A stretch of 64,000 bases of DNA from Cinclus cinclus (lineage: Eukaryota; Chordata; Aves; Passeriformes; Cinclidae), in NCBI RefSeq assembly GCF_963662255.1, contig NC_085047.1:55674006-55738005 (forward strand). Direction: 5' to 3'. A model generated the notes under the pieces. The model had not been told where the DNA came from. It saw nothing but the letters and a program-made list of their open reading frames with translations, and made no database searches. Both the position numbers and the translations under genes were made by a program. Below are positions 48,140 to 61,000 of the stretch, in pieces. The number at the start of each line of letters is the position of its first letter. Position 1 is the first letter of the stretch.

Positions 48140-48948
48140 TTAAAAAATGTTTCATTTTTATTCACTTAGCCTGTTGTGGCTAAACAATGCTTTGCTATAT
48201 TCAAACAATATTTTAAAGACAAAACACATGAAAGCTGAACCCTTCCTTAAGGGTTTCAGAAAGGAAGATGCAGTCACTGCTTTGCTCCATCTGACATTGT
48301 ACATGATCTAATGCCCAGCCCTTTCTGGACTGCCTGCAAACACTGCTTTACTACTGACATGACAGCAGGAACAGCTACACCTTGACCTGTCAATAAAGAA
48401 AAATTTGTTTTTTTTTTTTTTAATTAAGCTCCTGTTTATAATCCAGAAAGCTTCTCTGAGTGCAAGTTGTGCTGATTTATCTTTTTTGGGAAAGTCAAAG
48501 CAGCACTATGGTCTTTCAGACATCCCTGTCCAGACACAGACAGTGAGGTAGCTACTGCCCAGCCAGGAGAGGGTTCCCATAATTAAAGTGACTTTAGTAA
48601 GTGTTCTGTGGCAGCTGAACACTCCCTTGGCTTTGAGAGAAGAAGTCATCATTAGAGCATTTTGTTTGGTTTTTTTGCAAAAGCTAAATTTATAGTTTAT
48701 AACACTCATTTATATTCCATTATGGAATATAAATAGAAATTCATAGTCAAACCAGGGAAGTAGATGAAGATTTGAAAACCTGAAGAGCTTTAAATTATTA
48801 TAACAGTGAAATATAAAAATTAGTATAACGCCCCATTCTCACACCCATTGAGCCCTCATCTTGGGGCTGGGAAATTGGGCACTGACCAGACTGCTCTATG
48901 GTTTTTATCATTAGAAAATCATAACTATTGCACCATCATAGACAGGGG
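48140..48948 (-). other. PHF11: PHF11 3' UTR
   Basis: From the TAA at 48949-48951 down to a minus-strand AATAAA (plus TTTATT at 48157-48162), which predicts cleavage near 48140. It contains a T-run near 48409-48421. Confidence 0.6.
48157..48162 (-). terminator. PHF11: PHF11 poly(A) signal AATAAA
   Basis: TTTATT on the plus strand reads AATAAA on the minus strand, about 790 nt after the PHF11 stop codon. Confidence 0.55.
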
Positions 48949-49088
48949 TTATTCAGACACAGTACTGGATGTACTGGCAATGTTCTCTGGAGGAGGAAGG
49001 ATGGCTTCTTTTAAGTCCCGCAGTAGCTCAATCTTGTGATCCAGTCTCTTTCTGCTTTCCAGAAGTTTCTGGATTTTTTCTTCTGTTC
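48949..49088 (-). CDS. PHF11: PHF11 terminal coding exon
   Basis: Acceptor CATAATAG precedes TEEKIQKLLESRKRLDHK; the frame ends SSTVSE and TAA. The heptad-like leucines and IELLRDLK match the human C-terminal helix (IELLQDLK). Two bases complete the glycine codon begun in the previous exon. Confidence 0.93.
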
Positions 49089-52000
49089 CTATTATGAAAA
49101 AGGGGTAAAAAAGCTTTTATTATTAAGAGATAAAAAGATTTTATCACTATATGTAAGTATTACTAATATAAAATAAGTTACATATTCGTTAACTCTGCAG
49201 AGCTCCCAATGCTTGGTTTAACCTAGAATAAAACCTTTGCCTTTCTGCAGCAATGTCTGTAACCCACCACCCTGCACACCTGTTGTCTTCACAAAGAGCT
49301 GAACTCTGTCATCCAGATGCTGACATCTATAACAGAGCTAGTTTTGAGATTACATATGCTGAGATGTTTTAAATTTAAAAATTACTAGTTTAGCTACACC
49401 CCCCCTGTGTTAATTGGCATATGAGTTTTCACAGTTCTGTTTTCAGAGTCCATCTGTGTGAGAACGTCTCTAAATATGACTTATTTTAAATTGTGAAAGA
49501 TACCCTCTCTAAATGACACTCCTAAAGCAAATTTACAAACCTAATGGATTTTAGCCAACAAAAAAATTAAACCTAAAAACAGATGGCTTGAACAACTGCA
49601 GTCACAGAGGTTGGTCTGTGAACAACAATTGACTTTCTCACTGTGTAAGAACGTTGAAAGTTCAGCTTCTAGTAAGAAGATGACATTTTGTTTGAACTGA
49701 ATGTATTTTTCCTCTTTGGGGGAGAAGATGTTGAAGCATGTCTCCAATGTTGCAATGAGTAAAGTGGAAAAATTCTCTCCAGCTGTTTATCTTATGTCAT
49801 GCAGAATAAAAGACCCTTAACTGATTTGAAAAATAACAACAACAAAAAACCAGAACAACAAACAAACACAAAAAAAAAACAAACAAAGGAAAGCACTTTG
49901 GCCTCTTTTTGCCTTCCTGCTGCTTCTTCCTCTGTAGTAAGAAAGCACAGCACCTGCTGCCTGTGGGTGGATGTAGAAGGTGATGGACATAGACTCTGTG
50001 TAATATTTAAAAAGAGTTGGGTGTGGGTGTTGAAAACAGGCACCCAGAGCACTGGTGGGGCCTGCTGCCCATGGGAAAGTGTGGTAGCATTCACTGAAGC
50101 CTGGCTCTGACTGAAGAGAAGGAAACGCCCCTTCCCTTCTGCAGTCAGGTGATACATACTTGAAGAAGCTGGACATGTACAAGTGGAACCAGGGGGAAAA
50201 AATCCCTCTTAGAGAGTATCTAAGATATGAATTAATTATCAGATATTAACAAAGCAGCTCAGGTGGTTAGAGCATGGTGCTGATAATGCCATGGTTACAA
50301 GTTCAATCCCCATATGGGCCACTTACTTAAGAGTTGGACTCAGTGATCCTTGTGGGTTCCTTCCAGCTCAGTTTCTTTTCTGCCAAAAGGATGTGGCAGA
50401 TATAGAAGTAGCCCAAAGAAAGATGTCAGTGAGGGGGATTACTGGCCTACATAAGTACTTCTACAGGAAGGTAACAGATTGAGAACCTTCTACCTCATAG
50501 AGGAAAGTACCTGAAGGGAAAGAAAATCTATTTCTGTAAAATCAAGAATGGTCTGAGAGATGTGGACCTGGAATGACTGCCCAAAGTGCTATGGGGCTCT
50601 CAGTGAAAGAGCTGCACAACAGTTTTAAAATCAGGTATCGTGGCCTTTGTCTCCATAACCTTTATTTGAATTGCAGAATTTACTGCTACAAACCCCCTGA
50701 AAACAAATGCTGTCAAGGAGCTCAAAAGCTCCTGGCCAGACTGCTGACCAGCACAGAGGAGAGGGAAGCTGATGGAGGCATCCTGTCCATGCAGGACACA
50801 CAAGAGAACTGAAAGCAAAACTAGAAGAAGTCACTTTTCCTTGGAGGAGAGGAAAAGAACCACCAGCCTAGTAATCTGAAATTGCTGCTGAGGCAACAGC
50901 ATATCCTGTGTGGAAAGTTTTACACGCAGCTGAGTTTGCAGTAAAGCTGATCTCTGCAAAAAAGAATGTAGATCCCTGGGATCCCTGTATATAAAAGGGA
51001 TTTTAAAAAGCCTTTTTAACAATTAAAGTTCAGAGTAGCCTTGCTGTGCTAGCACGTAAGGCTTCAGAACAGGTTTTGTGTGATGATTTAGATGACAAAA
51101 AGATTGAAGTTAAAGCATGGCAGATGACCCAGAACCATCAGCTTGAGACACAGTATTTATACCAGTCCCCTTTATGTAGTCCTTGACTTAGTATGTCACC
51201 ACAGAGACCTGCTAGCTAGGGCTTATTAGAGATTATGACAACAGTAACAGAAAAAAACCACCACCACCACCAAAAAAAGAGCAGTTGGTGATGTGCTGTC
51301 CTCTCTACAGTTTCAATTGTAATTAACATGGTTTTCATTCCTTTTGCATGGCTTCATTTTAAGAGCTCCTCTTGTATCAGTTTTGGAACTAACCTCATTA
51401 TTGACCTTGAAATTAAAAGGCCTCAGAAAAGAAGATTGTACTGTACAGGAAGAATTGAGCTGCTTGAGTTGTGGGGATTTGGAGAGGGAACAACTAGTAC
51501 CCATGAGAATCACATGGTTGTGTGCAGGGAGGTGCCAATATCAAAAGATTTTCCTGTAAGCTGAGAAGAGGATGAAATAATTGATGCAGCAGCGAAAGAA
51601 ACAAGTGTGATCCAAGGTTGTGTCACATGAGGAATTCTGAGCAGAGGTGTTTTAATGTCCTCAGATGAGGCACTGGTGGAACCTTGTGTCAGACTCCTGC
51701 AGCACTGAACACTCCAACTGCTGGAAAAGGAATTTAAATGCAAGAACAGGAGATTGAAGGGAGGAGCCTGGCTTTTTCAGTCAAGTGAAGGGGAAACAGC
51801 AAACATCATCTTCACATACTGAACCTCAACATTAACTAATTTAATCCTTCACCAGAATAAATTCAAGCAAGAGTTAGAACAACTGTTGGAAAGGGAAATG
51901 GGAAGCATGAGACTTGCCTGTCTGAAAAACAGCTTCACAGCTTTGTTGCTTCAAACAGCTGAGAGTTCAAGCCCCAGAATTTCCTTCCACACCAGTGCTC

Positions 52001-55000
52001 CTAAGCACCTGTTCCTGCCTTTGTCTGCATTTCACTCTGAGCATTCTCATCTTGTTTTTCAAAGCACAAATGCCCCTCAGTCCAGGTGAGTTCTGCTGGC
52101 CTTTGGCTGCTGTGTTTCAGTGGAAAACATTACTCTGACCTGCACTTGTCAGCCAGCAGCAGAGCTGTAACTCTGCAAGTTGCTGAAGGGAGGCTGTGGA
52201 GAAGGAACCCAAATAAGCTGCAGGAGAGGGGAGTTCCCCTGGGGCAGAGACACTTTGGCCTTTTAAAGCTGTGGAACTGTGAGTTGCTTTCTCCTTCAGG
52301 TCAGCCAGCCAAATCTGATATACCGTATTTCTGAAGATTCAGCTAGCCATGGCTTTTATTCAACTGTTTATATAATACTGAGGAAAAAAAAAGTTCCTTG
52401 GAATTTTCATTTTAAATGATTGTTTGTCAAAATTCTCATTAGATTAATTTCAATGCCAAATCCCAGACCGAGAGCTTTTCTGCACATACCTGAATAAACA
52501 TTTGTCAGTATATTTTCAAACAGTCCGCAGTCAAACAGTGCCATCACTGTTTCTTCATACTCTGGGGAAAGAGATAATTTGATGCAATACTACTGAGTAA
52601 AGGTTTACAGAGCCCTACATTAGAAGTACAACAAAACAGTAATTACTTATTTTCCGTCATAATGACTGCTTGAGGTTTTAAGATGTCTTCCTTCTCATAT
52701 AATCTATATCAAGAAAGAAGGATCAAGTTGTCAGTTCTTTCTTTTTAGTTTCATACAGAAAATTATTCCCTTTTTGGGTCTGCACCACGTGAACAGTGCA
52801 TTTAAAGAAGAGCAATATACTTAAGTCATATTTCACTTCAGTGTGCCAGGACTGTGTGATGGCAGAACTGACTGTACCAACTCCTCCTGACAGGTCACAT
52901 GTGGGACTGAGTTATCCCTGTTTGCTGTTAATAAACATCCAAGAATTACACTTCGATTTCATACACCTGAGTCTGCTACTGAAGCAAAACACAGAACACT
53001 TAGAGTTCAGCTGACCATTGACACACAAGCTGCTCATGAAGGAAGACTTACCAGGTGGAACATCTCACTTCCCATGCATGTACTGCAGTTACTTTGCATA
53101 AAATAACATTCTTTATGCAAAGTTATTACTCCTAACTTTGCAAAACTGGGAGGTCAACTGGAGAGGAAGGTTCAAAAGTTTCTTTAACTGTGTTGTGGAC
53201 AAAGCAACATTAGACTGGAATTCCTTAAAAACAAAGTACTTCATGCAAGGTGATAAACCCATAAAAAGCCCCCAACAGGCACTAACAGCTGACAGTACAG
53301 TTGTAATAAATCCAAAGCCTTAAAATGTACACACTTAGGGATTTTCACTCAGAAGAGAGTGCTGATATTAAGAGACAGCTGGTCCCTCTGTGAAACTGCA
53401 AGAGTAACACAGACTTATGACCCAATTAAAACCTGCTTCTCTTCAGGACCTCTTTGTTCTCTAGTTCCTGGGAGAAGAGGCTGGACTGCATGTTCCTATG
53501 CTTATGCCAACATGCAAAAGGTGGCTTCAAAAATTCAAGTCAGAAGGTCTCACTAGAGATGCTGAGTTGGCAGCTCTTAAATAATTTTGAGAAAGAAAGT
53601 TAATTCCTTGGAACTTTCATTGTAAGTGGTCATTCAAAAGGGAGGGTCATTCTCAGCCTCCTGCACAGATGCAGAAATAAGGACTGGGTTATTTAGTACC
53701 ATGGTATCCTCAGGAAGGTGGCCAGGGCCAAGTGCCTGGGATTCAGATCAGCACCTCTATTGTGACAGCAGAGTCCCTGCCATGGGTCCCCTTGAAACAT
53801 ACCTGTTTCTGAAGTGTTGTCATTCATCAGTTTTTCCTGAGCCAGGTGAAGTGTGTCCAGCATTTCTTCAAATATGTCATCCAGAAGCCCAGCTTGTTTG
53901 CACTTCCTAACAAATTCTATTCGAACTGTTGAAACACAGGAACATTCTCATACAGAAATGATCTGTAAAGAGGGCTTTGCTCCCTCCCTTCAGAAACTGA
54001 AACTTTGGCCAAAGCCCTTCCACCAGTAACAAATACTTTTGCAGATCTCTGGCTCCTCCAGCCACCCACACAGCCCTTTTCAGTGGGAACAAAAAAGTAT
54101 CCAGGCAAACATAAGCATTGTGCTGGGTGCTAAATTCCCTAAGCGCTAGATTTGGCTTCGTTCATCAGAAGCCAACAGCTCCACGACTCTAAATGTGCCA
54201 TTCCTAAAGCTTGTGCTACCCCCTAGTGACTTGTCTTGTGTTTCCACCAGTCCTCAGGACCACACCAAGGACAGAGCAGGCTAAAGCACAGAAAACAACA
54301 CAGTAAATGATTCAGTATTAGATTTGGTGAAAATTGAGGCTGCTTTTACTTCAAATGATCCAGGCAACTAAACTTTTTTGTTACAGTCCATTTTATAAAC
54401 CTGCTTTGTCAGATTTGGATTGATAGAGAAATAAGCATTTTTTCTTTATCCCAGAGCAGCAGGTCAGTCACAAGTTTTAGTAAGATCAATGCAATGATCT
54501 TGTTCCAAAGCAAAGAGCCATTGGACAGCTCACAAAAGTCTGCCAGTCTCCATTAAAAACAATGTTACATTTTAGTGGAGACATTTGTGAGGAAAGAAAT
54601 GCCTTCTCACTTACACCAGATACTCTACGAGTATTTCAGTATTTTTTTATAGGTTTCCTGTTCTTTACAGTGCTAGTGAAACTCGGAAAAAAACACTAGG
54701 CAGTCACTCGCAATACCATGCCCACACATTAAGCATATCCATAGTGAGGTGAATAATCATCACTAGCACATTCCAAACTTCCAAGTGCCATCAGAATCCC
54801 AACAAGCAACTGCAGCAGGAGGTTCAGGGTTACATGAAAACTTCAGCGCTAAAGCATAGGTCCTGTGATCCATCTCACTGTTGCAACACCACACGTATGC
54901 AGTAAAACACTGTATTGTGTTAAGCACCCTGTGTACACCTAGGTTTCCAAAGGCAGGATGTGCTGTCCCCTCCTCAGAGCACCTCCTCTGTTAAAGCATG

Positions 55001-58000
55001 CCAGAGTTCCCATTTTAGATTTAACTGTACTGATACGGAGGAGGGGCATCAGGCAGAGGCACCCCTGTCTGCAGGAGACAGGCTGAACGCAGCAGCCAGC
55101 CAGAGAGTCACCAGCTCACATCCCCAGCAAGTCTCACCCAGCAAAACCACAGGCATTTGTTTGCTGCCCAGCTACCAGAACACTCTGCAAATCAGACTTC
55201 TGCTGCCATGCCAGAGAACGGAGAGCCACTGATCTCAGGAGAATCATAAAGATACATTTGCAGCACAGCATTTGCTGCCAGCCATCACCAAGCTCTGCAC
55301 TTCAGCATAACAGACCACAGTAACTCCTGGCTGCTCCATAAAGTTGTTACCAAATGTCCAGAATATCAGAGTAAGGCCCATAACACTGAAGTTGTTTCAA
55401 AGAGGCCATCCTTTCTTCAGGCCCAAGGTCCTGCAGGGGGTACTCCTAACCTTATGTGGACACCTTCATTCTATGGTTAAGTGTTTATATGCACTCCCTA
55501 TATACCTATTACAATTTATCCATTATTATAAATCCCACCCCAGGCTCCCAGAGACTTGGTCCTTTGTTCCATCATTCTTGAGCCACATACCTTCTTATCT
55601 TCCCACTGCCCTTGCTGGAGGAGCACCATTTGCATGCCTTGTTTCTCTGCTAAAAGTTTCACAGGCATAGTAAAAACTGAATTAACCCTTCTGGTATCAA
55701 AGTGAGTCTCACCTTTATGCCTGTTGTTTTTTCTTTTTAGTATTCGTAAGTGGTTTTCTTCTGCTGTCTCTTCTGTACTCTGTAAGAAAATCAAAACAAT
55801 GTATTTTTACATCATGCTGACATTTACTGCTGTTCTTATTATCATACTTCTGTCTTAGCAGAAAGATAAAAAGCAGTCCACATTTCTGTGAAGACAGACA
55901 GCTTCTCTGCATGGCTAACAATATTCCTCTTCAGAAATTCTATTTTGAAAACAGAAGCAAAAAATGCTTCAAAACACCTGGGACACCAGCTTCCTTAACC
56001 ACTGCATTTGCAAATAGCAGAGAAGTTAACAAAAGCCAACTGGGAACTCTCAAGGCTCTTTCTGAACATTGTTAGAATACTTTGATAAATAAGTCCTTTG
56101 CTGTAGCAGGTGTGAGACCCCTATTTTAGTACTACTGAAGTTCAGAATTACCATTTCTTCTGTGACGGTAGGAGATGTCAATGTACGTCTTCTTTTCCTA
56201 TTAGCTGCATCTAGGAATCACAAACAACAAAGTAACAAAAGTGACAACCTCAGACTGACCATCACACATCATTCAAATTTCTTCTTTTCCCAAAAAGCTA
56301 CAGAAGTGAGGCACTTCAGGTGGCAAGGCAAAAGTACATTTCAGCTTCCCCAAACACCTGATACTTCAACAGAACTCACACTGTTTCCACTTAAGAAAAC
56401 TGCAAGCATGAACCAACCATTAGGAAAAAGTGGAAATCATTATAGAATTAGGGTATCACTTAACCTTTTCAAATAATTATAATTTTAATTGTGGCAGAGT
56501 GAACTTCCTCCTCCTGGCAGCAGCACTACCTCTAGGTGGTAAAAAACTGTTTGGTTTCTTTTCCAAACAATTCTCACATATGTTAATACACCCTCAAAAC
56601 TAAGACTACATAAATAATTATTTAGGTGTCTCAAAGATATACAAATGCATTAGGTTTTTCATCAACATAAGGACCAGACCCTCCCAGAAAACCTCCAGAA
56701 GCATTTGACTTGTCAGCTTAATATTAGTTATGCTACAAAGTGTTTGTAGTGATGTGGTATGAGATCCCTGAAAAGTTCTCTGCTTTCCCTCTGTCCTTTC
56801 CATCAGCATGCACCAGACTCTTGCCAACATGAAAATTGGCAACTTTTGGAAACAGCTATACAGTATCACAAGCAGAGGAGGATAGCTCTGGCATGGAAGA
56901 CATAGCAGGAGCAGAGAAAGGCAGAGAAGAGCGCAACCACCCACCAAAACCTGAATGTTTAAAGTACAGTGGAGTTATAGTTCACCTTCCCTGTTTTATC
57001 CCAGAACTTCTGGGCAGCACTTAGTAAGGCCTTTCCTGTTAGCAATCATCCTGTCAATAGGAATGAGGAGCCACTGCTGCACTTTTGTACAGGGATGCTG
57101 TGGAAATGAGTCTGGGCTTTGGGCACTGCTGCTGTACCTTTGCATTTTTCATGGCCCTGAAAGGAAACTGGTCTTTCACTTCATCGAAAACAAACCTGTA
57201 AGGGCTAATTTGGGGCAGTGTGGGAGATACTGCTGTAGGTACAAAGTGTTCCAGCATGGTATCTTTGACACGTGATGGGATTTTCTGAGCTCTCCCTGAC
57301 ACCTGCTGTAAGAATGCCTTTTACAAGAGGAACACAGTCTGAAGAGCAGTCCAACTCCTCCTGCCCTGCTGGCTGCTCTCCTGCATTTGTCAGCCTTTAC
57401 TCTGTCCACATCCAACTTTTCCAGTTCAGCAGAGGTTGAAGCCTGTTTCCAAGTCCAAGCTGCTCTCCCATCCTAGCTTCACAGAGCTGCAAGGTGAGTT
57501 CTTGGCCCATAAGGCACCTTATTCCCTTCCAATCACACAGCAGAGCCCTGACATTCCAGCACAAGAAAATTGTAGGAACCAAGAATAAGGGGATCTTCCT
57601 TAACGCCATTTTCTCCGAAGTATGAAGCAAGAGACAGTGGGCTTGGGGAACCAAGTGTCTTCTACTCAACTCTCCCACTTGCTCCCCACTTCCCAGGCTA
57701 CAGCTACTCTCAGGAGGTGAGAGAAGCTCATTCAGGAGGCCAGGTAGACACTGCCAGCAGAATCCATTTACCCCTCATAAACAGATGGTCTCTAAATTAA
57801 GTGCCTCTGGAAAAACTCCTCTAAGGAGGAGACTCTCTTCTCAGGGAACACTGTATATGCAGCATTCGAAGACACAAAAACCGTCCAGTATCTAAAGGGG
57901 GCTACAGGAAAGCCAGAAAATTACTTTGTAACAAGGCATGTAGTGACAGGACAAAGGGAGAAGGTTTCAGACTAAAAGAGAGCAGGCTTAGGTCAGATAT

Positions 58001-61000
58001 TGAGGGTGGTGATGCTCTAGAACAGTTTGTCTAGAGAAGTTATGGATGCTGTCTCTGGAAATGTTCAAGGCCAGGTGGGATGGGGCTTTGAGAACCTGGT
58101 CTAGTGGAAGGTGTGCCTGCCCAAGGCAAGGAGGCTGGAACTAGATATTGGAAGTTCCTTCCAACCCAAATCATTCTATGATTCAAGCTTGTAAGACTTA
58201 AGTCCTCCTTATGAACAAGGTGGTGTAGGAAGGCTGGACCTAATGCCTGAATATTGTCTGGCACTGGAAACAAGGCAATCCTGGACCTGTCCAGTACTTG
58301 CACAGGAGATCACCTGGAACCCTGGGCAACCCCAAAAGACACTGACAATTGTTAGACCACAGAAATCAAAATAATTTTGAAAAGGGAAGAAATGATTCAG
58401 AACTATGGATAAGTCAAAAGCAAAGTTACTAAGTAAACTAAGAAGATGCATTTGATTAGTGAACCACAACAACATCAGGTATTAAACAAACTGTATGTCT
58501 GGCTAAGAAGCCCCAGCCCTCATGACTAAAAGCTTAAATAATAATCACCTAACCCATCCCTTAAGTGTCATCAGACTGTCAAGAAGGATAGCCAAAATTT
58601 GCTAGACTTCAGTGGGAGCACACCAGTGTCAGCACAAGTGCTCACAGTTCAATTGAGTTCAAATTCAAAGTGAAGGCCAGCCTAGGATCCACTTGTATGC
58701 ATTAGGCTAACAAGGTCCAGCTTTGGTTGGGATTCCCAAATACCCCTCAATCAGGAAGGGCCAGGACTGACAAATGAAGCTGCATATCTGTAGCACAGGA
58801 AGCAGTCCTTAAGCAGGGGTTGTACAACCCTTTTGCTACACTTTAAAAAGCTCTTTGGAATCCTTCAGAATGAAAGGCCCTATTTTAAAAACTACTGCAG
58901 TGAATACGGAAGATGCAAATGTGAATGTCAGCACAACCACAGATAAAATCCCAAGGTGACCTCTCCTGTAAGAGCCCTCTCCTTGCTAATCTAGTGCAAA
59001 CTTGTGTGGCTCTCCTGTCCCATACGGATTTTACAAGGAGCTTGGGCTTACTTTCCCAAAGAAGAGGAAAAATGAACCCATGAAGGATTGGATCCATTGT
59101 GGTTTAAATCAGTTTTCAAGCAGATCCAGGGAGGATTGAATTTTAACTTTTCCTACCTCAAAAAACCTTCTTGATTTTTCTGCATACATGTGGATCTCAA
59201 CCAAACCACTCCTGCAAGACTAGAAATCCACCACTCAGTATGAAGGTGGTAATATTTATTTTGTTCATATGAAATACTGAGTGTAGGATGCAAACTTTTA
59301 AAACTAAAGAAATCAATGAAGTCATTAAAGAAACTCACCATAGTGATTGGTCCTATTCCCTGGGTCATGTTTTGGGCAGAACACTCTAAAATTTAAGTTC
59401 AATTTCAAGAAAAAGAAAAGAAGTATTAATAAATATGCAAACAGAGTTATACTGATCAATTTTAACAAATATTTTCCGCTCTTTTCACTGAACATAAACT
59501 GAAAGACAGTTTAAAAAAAAAAAAAAATCAGGATTTTTGTTCAGCATTACCCTCCTCAGAAACCACCTGCTTTAAAGTCCCATGCATGCACGACCTTGTA
59601 TCTGTACTTCCAGAGTCTCAGTGGACTCTGAGCACTGAAGCTCTGAATGATCATTTCCACCAGCGGGCCTCTCTGGGCCTGGCCACTGTCCAGACCCTGA
59701 GTGGGACACATTTCATGTGTGTGGCAATCACTATGTCAGAGACACTGAAATGAGATTAACGCTCCCAAGGTGAAATGCCTGACACTGTTCCATCCCAGCT
59801 GCTGCAGCTCTGCCCCACGAAGGCCAGGAGCCTCCTCAGACACCTCTGCTCAGCAATCCATTACTCGGCCCTGCAGGGTGCTGGCACCACTACCCACAGC
59901 ACCAGGCACTCGCTCTCCTGGAGGGCTCTGTGCCCCTCCCTCCTGCTGCCCTGTGCTCATGGAATAGCCCCCCAGTCCTGAGTAAGTAGGGCAACCCTGT
60001 GTGAGGTCCACTAACTTAAAGCTGCTCAGTCCATTTGTTACTGGAAGACTTCAGCAATATGTGCCATGGGAATATTTTCAGTGGTTCTAGGAGAGCAATG
60101 TGAATTCCTTAAAAGAGGCAAAATGCAACAAATTCATGTGAAAATATTCCTTATCTTTTGGATACAATAACGCCCAGAGAACATGATTCAGATTTCACAA
60201 TATGCCTTTCTTACAGAAGGATCCCAGGTCACTTTTTAAGCAAAAATGCCTCGTCAGGAGCATGACTTAGTTCATCTCTTCCTTACAAATGTATTCGCCA
60301 AGACTGCTGCAATTTTTAAAGGGACACTGCATTTATTACATTTTCTAATTACTGTCATTCTTTTAACAAAAACAGAAGCACTGCCCTTAGAAATGCAGAC
60401 TGTTGCCTTGATGAGGAAATTCTTTTGCATGAAATGCATATTAAAGCACAAAAAATCAGATTTAGGTATGACTAACAATTCAATTAAAAAGCTATATACT
60501 GGAGACACCTTATTTACATCCCTGAATTTCTAACACTGTCCTTTGGAGAATGTTTTTTATTCTCCCCCTCCCTTTAGTTCTAGTCTTTCACAGTTAGAAA
60601 CAACCCATCCTTAGCACAAGAACATCTTATAAAGTACAGGCAATATATTTTACTACTCAGGCCACTTTATTTGGAACCACTTCCTACTATCATTTTTGCA
60701 AGACAGCAGTACAAATTGCACTTATTTCTCCACCTCTACTCTTAACTGGCCACTTCCACAGCACCATATGCTTTCTCTTTTTATTCTGCTTGATTTGATT
60801 ATCACTACTCATCATCACAATGATGGCAACTCAGAATTTAAAACCATCAGCTCTGCCTCTCTCAAAGGAATTATCTCTTCAGTATATTTCACCATGAGAA
60901 TGTGCAGGGGCTGTCAATCCAGGAGAACTGTTTTTCAAGTCTACTCTCCAATAATTTCAGCTACCTACAATTTTTGTGCTTTATTTATGCCACTGCTGCT

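Noticed and set aside
50249..50320. Functional tRNA-Ile gene
   Set aside because: The 5' acceptor strand is degraded, loop positions are mutated, and a CR1 tail follows immediately. It is a SINE head, not a tRNA gene.
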